From positions 1-59,729 of the forward strand of contig CAZOZO010000017.1 in the NCBI GenBank assembly GCA_964584315.1: a DNA stretch of 59,729 bases, written 5' to 3'. Below the pieces are notes generated by a model. The model was not told the origin of the DNA and did no database searches. It was given only the letters and a program-made list of their open reading frames with translations. Shown here in pieces: positions 33,788-40,308 of this stretch. The DNA comes from CAXXOK01 sp964584315. GTDB lineage: Bacteria > Bacillota > Clostridia > Christensenellales > Aristaeellaceae. The position numbers and the translations under genes are program-made. Position 1 is the stretch's first letter; each line of letters starts with the position of its first letter.

Positions 33788-33880
33788 ACCCTATTCCTTT
33801 CCGCGATCCATGGCATGCAGGCAGGCAACGGGCGGGTCGGCCGCCCTCCGGCGCGGAGTCGCCGCATGGTGGGATGCGCA

Positions 33881-34801
33881 TCAGCGGGGCAAGCGCTGCT
33901 CCATCCACGCGATCAGGTCGCTCCATACTTGCTCCCGCTGCAATTCATGGAGCATCTCATGCCGCCCACCTTCGTACAGGTGGTAGGTAACATCCTGCAC
34001 GCCCGCCTCCGAAAGCTCGCGCGCGGTGGTTTTGACACCCTCGCCGCACGCGCCCACGGGGTCGTCCGCGCCGCTGAACAGCCGCACGGGCACGCTCTTG
34101 TCCATGGTGGCGAGGTTTTTGGGATACAGACGCTTGAGGCCGCGGAACAGGTCGCGGTAGCCGCCCGCCGTAAAGGGGTAGCCGCACAGGGGGTCTGCCA
34201 CGTAGCGATCCACGTTCTCCGGGTTTTTGCTGAGCCAGTCAAACGCCGTGCGCGCGGGCGCAAAGCCCTTGTTGTAGCTCCCAAAGCTCATGTTGTCCAG
34301 CAGCTTGCTGGGCTTTTTGGTCATGCCAAAGAGGCACTGGATGTTGGCCAGCAGCAGGCCCGCGTTTAAAAGCAGCGGGTCAAAATGCCCCGTGCCGGAC
34401 AGGATCACGCCGCTCAGCCCGGCCTCGTAGGTCTGCACATACGTACGGGTGATAAAGCTGCCCATGCTGTGCCCCAGCACGAAATGCGGCAGCCCCGGGT
34501 AGGCGGCCTGCGTTTCGGCGCGCAGAGCCTGCACGTCGCGCACCAGCGCGTCCCAGCCGTCGCGCTCGGCAAACCAGCCGAGTATCTTCGCGCCATCGCC
34601 GTGGCCCAGGTGATTGTGCCCTACCACGATAAAGCCCGCCTCGTTCAGACGTTTGGCGGTCGCGTCATAGCGGGCGATGTGCTCCGCCATGCCGTGCACC
34701 AGCTGCACCACGGCGCGCGGCTTGCCCTCCGGCAGCCATACCCGTTTCTCCAGCTTGTCGCCCGTAACGGACGGGAACGTACCGATGATGGCCTCGCCCA
34801 T
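33881..34801 (-). CDS. Alpha/beta hydrolase, monoacylglycerol lipase/lysophospholipase type
   Basis: 306 residues. The fold starts with VVQLVHGMAEHIARYDATAKRL (oxyanion region HGMAEH as in MGL-type hydrolases). The nucleophile elbow is VLGHSMGSFIT (Ser), the acid lies in FSGADDPVGACGEGV, and the catalytic His in YEGGRHEMLHE. The triad is complete. Likely to hydrolyse short or long acyl esters of glycerol or lysolipids in the cytoplasm. AAAGGAG lies 8 nt before ATG 34801. A perfect TATAAT lies upstream. Confidence 0.92.
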   Translation of the reverse strand: MGEAIIGTFPSVTGDKLEKRVWLPEGKPRAVVQLVHGMAEHIARYDATAKRLNEAGFIVVGHNHLGHGDGAKILGWFAERDGWDALVRDVQALRAETQAAYPGLPHFVLGHSMGSFITRTYVQTYEAGLSGVILSGTGHFDPLLLNAGLLLANIQCLFGMTKKPSKLLDNMSFGSYNKGFAPARTAFDWLSKNPENVDRYVADPLCGYPFTAGGYRDLFRGLKRLYPKNLATMDKSVPVRLFSGADDPVGACGEGVKTTARELSEAGVQDVTYHLYEGGRHEMLHELQREQVWSDLIAWMEQRLPR

Positions 34802-34836
34802 GGTACCCACTCCTTTGCAGTTGTTCCGTTACAAGC

Positions 34837-34865
34837 ATTATAGCATATGCGGAAGGATATGGAAA
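34837..34865 (-). promoter_or_regulatory. Promoter of the alpha/beta hydrolase gene
   Basis: Minus strand TTTCCA (34860-34865), 17 bp, TATAAT (34837-34842). Confidence 0.6.
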
Positions 34866-34917
34866 GGCTGCACGCTCGGAAAACGCAAGCAAAAGCAGGG
34901 CTTTTGCGACTTTTAAC

Positions 34918-34946
34918 GCAAAGCCGCCGCCCCGGAGGGCGGCGGC
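34918..34946 (-). terminator. Terminator of the BMP-family gene
   Basis: Minus strand 10-bp stem GCCGCCGCCC/GGGCGGCGGC (arms 34937-34946 and 34923-34932) followed by TTTGCG. Confidence 0.6.
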
Positions 34947-35000
34947 ACGGGTGTTCGGTTTTGCAAAGGTCAAGGGCGTTTCCCACTTGGGCGGGCCAGT

Positions 35001-35990
35001 CTACCGCGTGCTGTCCACTACGATCTCGCCGTCGATGATCTTTTTGGCCAGCGCGTCCACTTCGGCCTTGAGCTCGTCGCTCACCTGCTGGGTCATGCTC
35101 TGGTCGCCATAGCCGATGCCCACAAAGCCGCTGGTCATGTCCGCATCCCAGATCTTGCCGCCGTCAAACACGCTGTCCTCAATGTACATGCTCACGGCGC
35201 TGTAAATGCTGCCGCCGATGTCCTTCATCATGGAGCAGATGATATGCTCGGGGTCGATGTACTTCTGGTCGCTGTCCACGCCGATGGCGTACTTGTTCTG
35301 CTCCTTGGCCGCTTCAAAAACGCCCAGGCCCGTCTTGCCCGCCACGGCGAAAACCACGTCCGCGCCGCCGGTGTAGAGGGTGTTGGCCAGTTCCTTGCCC
35401 TTGTCCGGGCTCTCGTAGTCGCCCGCATACACGGGGTCGAGCACTTTGCCGTCCGGGTTGGCGTACAGCGCGCCCTGCTTATAGCCCACAAAGAAGTTGT
35501 TGATGGTGTCGCTGTCCTCGCCGCCGACAAAGCCCACCGTGGCGCTGGCAGCGCTCTTCATGGCGATGTAGCCGGCCAGGAAGGAGCCTTCGTTTTCCGC
35601 ATACACGATGGACAGCAGGTTGTCGCCCAACCCGTCCAGCCCGTTATCCACATAGATGAACTTGGTTTCCGGCATCTCGGGAACCACTGCGCTGAGCACG
35701 TCCCAGAACTGCCAGCCGACCGCCACGACCACGTCGTTATTCTCGGCGGCATCCACCAGCGTGGGCTGGTACTTGCTCGCGTCGCTCTTGCACTCTACCA
35801 CGCTGCCCACGACGCTATAATCTTCTACCAGCATCTTCAGGCCCTTCTCGGCGCTGTCGTTAAAGCCCAGGTCGCCCAGCGCCTCGGCGATGCATACCGC
35901 AACGCGCAGCGGGGCGTCTTCCGCAGCGGCGGTCACGGTCAGGGAAAGCGCCATGGTGGCGCAAAGGAGGATTGCCAGCACTTTTTTCAT
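35001..35990 (-). CDS. BMP family (basic membrane protein/PnrA-like) ABC substrate-binding protein
   Basis: 329 residues. Signal peptide MKKVLAILLCATMALSLTVTAAA with type I cleavage before EDAPLRV and no lipobox. Mature-domain motifs of the BMP family: LGDLGFNDSAEKGLK, VVAVGWQFWDVLSAVV, NEGSFLAGYIA, VGFVGGEDSDTINNFFVGYKQGA, GGADVVFAVAGKTGLGVFEAAKE and AIGVDSDQKYI. BMP proteins usually bind nucleosides or similar ligands for an ABC importer. No ATPase or permease is adjacent, so it is an orphan here. The gene has its own promoter and terminator, and a LacI-type palindrome lies just upstream of the -35. Confidence 0.92.
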   Translation of the reverse strand: MKKVLAILLCATMALSLTVTAAAEDAPLRVAVCIAEALGDLGFNDSAEKGLKMLVEDYSVVGSVVECKSDASKYQPTLVDAAENNDVVVAVGWQFWDVLSAVVPEMPETKFIYVDNGLDGLGDNLLSIVYAENEGSFLAGYIAMKSAASATVGFVGGEDSDTINNFFVGYKQGALYANPDGKVLDPVYAGDYESPDKGKELANTLYTGGADVVFAVAGKTGLGVFEAAKEQNKYAIGVDSDQKYIDPEHIICSMMKDIGGSIYSAVSMYIEDSVFDGGKIWDADMTSGFVGIGYGDQSMTQQVSDELKAEVDALAKKIIDGEIVVDSTR

Positions 35991-36056
35991 GTTGTTTCCC
36001 ATCCTTTCATCCTTGGGTGCGTGAGAAACGGCGATTTACCGCGTTAAGCCGCGACC

Positions 36057-36085
36057 ATTATACAACAGCCCGAAGCTGTTTGCAA
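36057..36085 (-). promoter_or_regulatory. Promoter of the BMP-family gene
   Basis: Minus strand TTGCAA (36080-36085), 17 bp, TATAAT (36057-36062). Confidence 0.75.
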
Positions 36086-36090
36086 CGCGC

Positions 36091-36100
36091 GAAACGTTTC
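36091..36100. promoter_or_regulatory. Palindrome upstream of the BMP promoter
   Basis: GAAACGTTTC, perfect 10-bp palindrome with a central CG, five bp upstream of the -35. The core resembles LacI/PurR-family operators. Confidence 0.35.
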
Positions 36101-36174
36101 TCAAGTTGTGAAACATATGTCAAAGCACCGTCTGAACCGTCTGAATTTTTGTGCAAAAACCACGCCGCCTCGCG

Positions 36175-36203
36175 TTGACAGAATGCCCTTTAACGTCTAT
36201 GAT
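36175..36203 (+). promoter_or_regulatory. SigA promoter of the corA transcription unit
   Basis: TTGACA (36175-36180), 17 bp, TATGAT (36198-36203). The leader from about 36210 to the corA start is roughly 237 nt. Confidence 0.88.
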
Positions 36204-36259
36204 AGGTAGGGAACATGCCTTAACGCATGCCCAAAAAAAAGCGACAAGGAGGAGCGCCC

Positions 36260-36358
36260 GTGGACGCGGACCCGTACAGTCGTAGCACCGTACACCCCTA
36301 CCGCATCGGACAACTGCATACGCTCCGAGAGGCCGCGCGTATGGGACGGGCGCGGTAG
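36260..36358 (+). CDS. Upstream ORF (leader peptide) of corA
   Basis: A 32-codon frame starting with GTG, 7 nt after a full AAGGAGG (36246-36252), and ending with TAG at 36356-36358. The peptide starts VDADPYSRSTVHPYR and ends with a basic LREAARMGRAR. An acidic residue-Pro-rich beginning followed by basic residues recalls MgtL of Salmonella (starts MEPDPTP), where low Mg2+ makes ribosomes fall off. No other product is likely at this size in this place. Its stop codon lies directly before CTGCCC (36360-36365), which can pair with the 3' arm of the downstream terminator. The ribosome binding site is stronger than that of corA itself. I infer a regulatory leader peptide. Confidence 0.6.
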   Translation: MDADPYSRSTVHPYRIGQLHTLREAARMGRAR

Positions 36359-36367
36359 GCTGCCCAC

Positions 36368-36391
36368 GCTTAACGCAGCATCACGTTATGC
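36368..36391 (+). promoter_or_regulatory. Leader hairpin between the uORF and the attenuator
   Basis: GCTTAACG (36368-36375) pairs with CGTTATGC (36384-36391), 8 bp with one T-T mismatch. Its 3' arm overlaps the 5' arm of the terminator hairpin by two bases. Confidence 0.4.
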
Positions 36392-36443
36392 CTGCTCGGA
36401 AGCAACGCCGCGCCATGCGCGGCGATCGGAAGGGCAGGCTTTT
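36390..36443 (+). terminator. Attenuator-like terminator covering the corA ribosome binding site
   Basis: A perfect 8-bp core CGCCGCGC-CAT-GCGCGGCG (36406-36424) sits on an outer GCCTGC/GCAGGC stem (36390-36395, 36434-36439) followed by TTTT, and the corA ATG comes 3 nt later. The 3' side contains GGAAGGGCAGG, the only ribosome binding site for corA. GGGCAG (36432-36437) can alternatively pair with CTGCCC beside the uORF stop. The hairpin could thus stop transcription, block translation, or both. Confidence 0.6.
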
Positions 36444-36446
36444 GCT

Positions 36447-37379
36447 ATGAAGAAAATCTTTCTGACGGTGGACGACCATCTCACCCTGATCAATACCTTT
36501 GAAAAGGGTTGCTGGATCCATCTACAGAACCCCACCCGCGAGGAGATCGAGGGCATCAACGCGCGCTTTGCGCTGGACCCGACCTATTTGCAGGCCGCGC
36601 TGGACGAGGAAGAGAGCGCCCGCATCGAGCGGGACGACGACCAGACCCTCATCATCGTGGACGTGCCCTATGTCGAGGCCGAAGAAAACGGCTACAGCTA
36701 CTCCACCATCCCGATGGGCATCATCGTGGTGGACGACGTGATTATCACCGTCGCCACACGGGAGAGCGCCATCATCGGGGACTTTATGGAGGAGCGTATC
36801 CGCGGTTTCTGGACGTTCAAGCGCACGCGCTTCATCCTCCAACTTTTGAACCGCAACGCCACGCGCTACCTCAGTTACTTAAAGCAGATCGACAAAGCCA
36901 GCACCTTTGTGCAGAAGCGCCTGCAGGAGAGCCTGCGCAACCGCGAGCTGTTGCAGATGATGCAGCTGGAAAAATCGCTGGTCTACTTCTCCACCTCGCT
37001 CAAGGGCAACGAGATGGTTCTTGAAAAAATGATGCGCATGGACATGCTTCGCAAATACCCCGAGGACGCGGATTTGCTGGAGGATGTCATCGTCGAAAAC
37101 AAACAGGCCATCGAGATGTGCGCCATCTACCGCGACATCATGAGCGGCACGATGGACGCCTATGCCTCCATCATCTCCAACAACCTGAACATCGTCATGA
37201 AGATCCTGACCAGCCTGACGGTCATCCTGTCGGTGCCCACGCTGTTTGCGGCCTATTGGGGCATGAACACGCCGGTGCCGTTCCAGAATTCGCCGTGGGG
37301 CTTCTGGGCCGTGGTGAGCATGAGTTTGCTGGCCGCGCTGGGCGCGTTCGTGGTGCTTTGGCGAAAGAAGATGTTCTGA
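36447..37379 (+). CDS. corA: CorA family Mg2+ (divalent cation) transporter
   Basis: 310 residues. A cytoplasmic N-terminal alpha/beta domain (WIHLQNPTREEIEGI, LIIVDVPYVE, MGIIVVDDVIITVATRES) is followed by long helices rich in charged residues that form the stalk. Two C-terminal membrane helices carry the selectivity motif in AAYWGMNTPVPF (the GMN signature) and end with a basic WRKKMF. The family forms pentamers that let Mg2+ enter. Compared with classical CorA, the motif is YWGMN rather than YGMN, a common variant. The start codon lies directly at the foot of an attenuator-like hairpin preceded by a uORF. Confidence 0.93.
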   Translation: MKKIFLTVDDHLTLINTFEKGCWIHLQNPTREEIEGINARFALDPTYLQAALDEEESARIERDDDQTLIIVDVPYVEAEENGYSYSTIPMGIIVVDDVIITVATRESAIIGDFMEERIRGFWTFKRTRFILQLLNRNATRYLSYLKQIDKASTFVQKRLQESLRNRELLQMMQLEKSLVYFSTSLKGNEMVLEKMMRMDMLRKYPEDADLLEDVIVENKQAIEMCAIYRDIMSGTMDAYASIISNNLNIVMKILTSLTVILSVPTLFAAYWGMNTPVPFQNSPWGFWAVVSMSLLAALGAFVVLWRKKMF

Positions 37380-37419
37380 CCCGCGCGCTTCATCGCGAGG
37401 CCAAAAGGGAGGGTTTTTC

Positions 37420-38139
37420 ATGCGCACAGCGGTGGTGACCGGCGGCAGCCGCGGCATCGGCGCTGCGTGCGTGCGCGCGTTCACGCAGGCGGGCTGGCGC
37501 GTGGCCTTCCTATACCGTAGCGCGAAGGATGCGGCGCGGGCAGTGGCCGCCGAGACGGGCGCGCTGGCCGTGCAGGCGGATGTGGCCAGCAGCGCCGAGG
37601 TGGCCTCCGCGTGCGGGGCCGTGCTGCGTGATTTCAAGCACGTGGATGCGCTGGTAAACAACGCGGGCGTGGCCCTGACCGCGCAGCTGCAAGACGTGAC
37701 CGACGCCCAGTGGCACGAGGTGCTGGGCGTGAACCTGACAGGCGCGTTTTACATGACGCGCGCGCTGCTGCCGCAGATGCTCTCGCAGGGGCACGGGCGC
37801 ATCGTGAACGTGGCGAGCATCTGGGGCATGGTGGGCGGCAGCATGGAGGCGCCATACTCCGCCGCCAAAGCGGGGCTCATCGGGCTCACCAAGGCGCTGG
37901 CCAAGGAGGCCGGGCCTTCCGGCATCACGGTCAACGCCGTTGCGCCAGGCGCGACGCGCACCGACATGCTCATGGGCTACGGGACGGAAACCTTGCGGCA
38001 GATCGAGCGGGAAACCCCGCTGGGCCGCCTGACGGAACCGGAGGAGGTCGCACGCGCCGTGCTGTGGCTCTGCGGCGACGATGCGGCCATGGTCACCGGG
38101 CAGGTGCTTTGCATAAGCGGCGGCAGCGTGATCGTTTGA
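37420..38139 (+). CDS. Short-chain dehydrogenase/reductase (FabG-like)
   Basis: 239 residues. NAD(P) site VTGGSRGIGAACVRAF, VNNAGV, catalytic residues Asn (VNLTGAF), Ser (VNVASIWG) and Tyr-x3-Lys (YSAAKAG), and the C-terminal GQVLCISGG. An Arg and Ser after the glycine-rich loop (YRSAKD) favour NADPH. It is close to FabG or to FabG-like YmfI proteins, but fatty acid genes are not adjacent, so the substrate is open. AAAAGGGAGG precedes the ATG. It follows corA by 40 nt and may be cotranscribed. Confidence 0.9.
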   Translation: MRTAVVTGGSRGIGAACVRAFTQAGWRVAFLYRSAKDAARAVAAETGALAVQADVASSAEVASACGAVLRDFKHVDALVNNAGVALTAQLQDVTDAQWHEVLGVNLTGAFYMTRALLPQMLSQGHGRIVNVASIWGMVGGSMEAPYSAAKAGLIGLTKALAKEAGPSGITVNAVAPGATRTDMLMGYGTETLRQIERETPLGRLTEPEEVARAVLWLCGDDAAMVTGQVLCISGGSVIV

Positions 38140-38167
38140 CGGATCATCCTGCCGCTGTTACGCTTTA

Positions 38168-38200
38168 TTTACGGCGCGCATGCTATGCTTGCGCCGTAAA
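38168..38200. repeat. Perfect inverted repeat between the SDR and LysM genes
   Basis: TTTACGGCGC (38168-38177) and GCGCCGTAAA (38191-38200), 10 bp each, 13-nt loop. No T tract on the plus strand. Could be an operator or a weak terminator. Confidence 0.45.
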
Positions 38201-38236
38201 GGTGCGGTGCCGAGAACCTGGGAGGAGGTGATCGCC

Positions 38237-38464
38237 GTGGCTTTTACAGGCAAGGAGTTGGGTGATGAGCGCCTTTCGGAAATCACCGGCGGGCGGGCGA
38301 TGGTCGGCTATATTGAGCATACCGTGGCGCGCGGAGAAACGCTCCCCCTGATCGCCGAAAAATACCATGTGACTGAGCGTGAGCTGTGCGACATGAACCA
38401 CCTGCGCACGGGGCAGGCGCTGTACATCGGGCAGATCGTCCGCGTGCCTGTGCATGTGCGCTAA
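38237..38464 (+). CDS. LysM-domain miniprotein with double-glycine-like leader
   Basis: 75 residues. Start GTG 38237 follows GGAGGAGG. Residues 1-19 (VAFTGKELGDERLSEITGG) match the pattern of double-glycine leaders (L/E-rich helix, hydrophobic spacing, I-x-GG) that are removed by peptidase-containing ABC exporters. The rest is one LysM domain: YIEHTVARGETLPLIAEK, VTERELCDMNHLRTGQALYIGQIVRVPV in pieces, which binds N-acetylglucosamine polymers such as peptidoglycan. It has no classical signal peptide. An intracellular LysM protein is the alternative. A bidirectional terminator follows. Confidence 0.75.
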   Translation: MAFTGKELGDERLSEITGGRAMVGYIEHTVARGETLPLIAEKYHVTERELCDMNHLRTGQALYIGQIVRVPVHVR

Positions 38465-38476
38465 GGCAACGAAAAA

Positions 38477-38517
38477 AGCCAGTCGGGGGCATTTACCGCC
38501 CCCGACCGGTTTTTTTC
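38477..38517. terminator. Bidirectional terminator between the LysM gene and the citrate-synthase-like gene
   Basis: Perfect 9-bp stem GTCGGGGGC/GCCCCCGAC (38482-38490, 38498-38506). Seven T follow on the plus strand and six T on the minus strand. Confidence 0.9.
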
Positions 38518-38532
38518 TTTGATGGATGAAGC

Positions 38533-39927
38533 TTACTTGTTCTTGTGCCACAGCAGCGCCTGATAACGCTGCATGTCCGCATCGCGCACCATGATCTCCA
38601 GCTCCAGGTCGCCCATCACGGTGTTGCGACCCTCCTCATAGAGCACATCCACCATGGCCTTGACGGCGCCCACCAGCGTATCCTGCTTGTCCACCACGTT
38701 TTCGCCTTTCAGGCGGAAGTAGCCGTTCATCCAGTGCGCCACGCCCGCAAGGCCGCTGTGGCTGTCCACGGCCACGGTGGCGGGCCGGTTCAGTATCTTG
38801 GTGGTGTCGAAGATGTTGTAGATCTCCTCATCCTTGAGCATGCCGTCGGCATGGATGCCCGCGCGCGTCACGTTGAAGGCGCGCCCAACAAACGGCTGCC
38901 GCGGGCTCACCTCGATGCCGATCTCCCGCTCCATGTAGTCCGCGATCTCGGTTATGGCGGTCAGATCCATGCCGTCGGTGGTGCCGCGCAGGGCCTGATA
39001 CTCGATGGCCATGGCCTCCAGCGGGCAGTTGCCAGTGCGCTCGCCAATGCCCAGCAGCGAGCAGTTTACGCTGGCGCAGCCGTACATCCATGCGGTGCCG
39101 GCGTTGGCCACCACCTTGTAGAAGTCGTTGTGGCCGTGCCACTCCAGATGCTCGCTGGGGATCTGCGCATAGTGGTTGAGGCCGTAGATGATGCCCGGCA
39201 CGCTGCGGGGCAGCGCCGCGCCGGGGTAGTGGATGCCGTAGCCCATGGTGTCGCAAGCGCGCACTTTGATGTAGCTGCCCGCCTCCACACCCAGCCTCAT
39301 CAGCTGCTCGGCAAAGGGGAGCACGAAGCCGTAGAAATCCGCGCGGGTGATATCCTCAAAGTGGCAACGGGGGATGATGCCCTCGTCCAGCGCAGCCTTG
39401 ACGATGCCAAGGTACTTTTCCATCGCCTGCGCGCGGCTCAGGTGCATCTTTTTGAAGATGTGGTAGTCGCTGCACGAAACGAGGATGCCCGTCTCCTTGA
39501 CGCCCGCAGCCTTGACCAGCTTAAAATCGCCGGCGTTTGCGCGTATCCAGGTCGTGATCTCGGGGAACGGCAGGCCCAGCGCCTGGCACAGCTCCAGCGC
39601 CTCGCGGTCCTTGTCCGTGTAGAGGAAAAACTCGCTCTGGCGCACCAGCCCCTTGGGGCCGCCCAGCTTGGACAGCATTTTGAACAGGTACTCGATCTGT
39701 TTGGGCGTAAAGGGGCTCACGCTCTGCTGGCCGTCGCGGAAGGTGGTGTCCGTCATCCAGATTTCGTCCGGCATGTTGATGGGCACGAGGCGGTTGTTAA
39801 AGGTGATCTTCGGCACATGCTCGTAGTCGAAGATCTCACGGTACAGGTTTGGCTCCGCGACATCCTGCAACTCATACTGATATTTGGATTGCATGAGCTG
39901 GTTTGTCCTCTTGCTGAACTCGATCAT
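38533..39927 (-). CDS. Re-citrate synthase candidate (isopropylmalate/homocitrate synthase family)
   Basis: 464 residues. A DRE-TIM metallolyase: the first strand has WMTDTTFRDGQQSVSPFTPKQ (variant of TLRDGEQ), with GPKGLVRQSEFFLY, CHFEDITRADFYGF, KVRACDTMGYGIHYPG and the metal-binding LEWHGHNDFYKV (H-x-H). There is no LeuA regulatory domain; after the barrel comes a short C-terminal region (FNVTRAGIHADGMLKDEEIYNIFDT). This set and length match the clostridial Re-face-stereospecific citrate synthases that were first annotated as isopropylmalate synthases. It would condense oxaloacetate and acetyl-CoA toward citrate and glutamate in an anaerobe. Homocitrate or citramalate synthesis remain possible. 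GGAGGAG precedes the ATG. Confidence 0.75.
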   Translation of the reverse strand: MIEFSKRTNQLMQSKYQYELQDVAEPNLYREIFDYEHVPKITFNNRLVPINMPDEIWMTDTTFRDGQQSVSPFTPKQIEYLFKMLSKLGGPKGLVRQSEFFLYTDKDREALELCQALGLPFPEITTWIRANAGDFKLVKAAGVKETGILVSCSDYHIFKKMHLSRAQAMEKYLGIVKAALDEGIIPRCHFEDITRADFYGFVLPFAEQLMRLGVEAGSYIKVRACDTMGYGIHYPGAALPRSVPGIIYGLNHYAQIPSEHLEWHGHNDFYKVVANAGTAWMYGCASVNCSLLGIGERTGNCPLEAMAIEYQALRGTTDGMDLTAITEIADYMEREIGIEVSPRQPFVGRAFNVTRAGIHADGMLKDEEIYNIFDTTKILNRPATVAVDSHSGLAGVAHWMNGYFRLKGENVVDKQDTLVGAVKAMVDVLYEEGRNTVMGDLELEIMVRDADMQRYQALLWHKNK

Positions 39928-40091
39928 GGTTCCCTCTCCTCCCCTTGCACGGCGGCGGTGGCGTCGCCTGCTCCCTGTGGCGTGCGCTTGCGGGGCTGGG
40001 CAAATCGTGCTGTTCCATCGCTTTATTCACGATGTTTTATCACGGCCCTGCGGCGCAAGTCGCTGGTATGTCAATGGTTTCCACCATGTGC

Positions 40092-40164
40092 TGTGGGAAA
40101 CGCAGCGGAAAACATTGATTTTTGTGGAAAACCTGTGCATAACACGTTGATAGCCTGTGGCAAC
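40092..40164. promoter_or_regulatory. Cluster of DnaA-box-like motifs and an inverted repeat
   Basis: Four TGTG-boxes on the plus strand: 40092-40100 (TGTGGGAAA), 40123-40131 (TGTGGAAAA), 40134-40142 (TGTGCATAA, exact TGTGNATAA) and 40156-40164 (TGTGGCAAC). CACGTTG (40143-40149) and CAACGTG (40161-40167) form a perfect inverted repeat. The whole 39928-40308 gap has no gene. It may be a regulator site for either flanking gene. Confidence 0.35.
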
Positions 40165-40308
40165 GTGATGGGCATTGCCGCGCGACGGACTGTGGGTTTA
40201 AGGAAAACCCCGCCGCTCCCCCCGCACGTCAAGTCGCGCGGCCCGCCCTGCGCAGGCGGCCCATGTGGGTTACGGCGTGGGTTCTGTATGGATAACCCTC
40301 GCTGGGCC

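Noticed and set aside
36210..36446. M-box, NiCo or yybP-ykoY riboswitch before corA
   Set aside because: I looked for conserved cores of these classes, since they control Mg2+, Ni2+/Co2+ or Mn2+ transporters, and did not see them. A covariance-model search could still overturn this.
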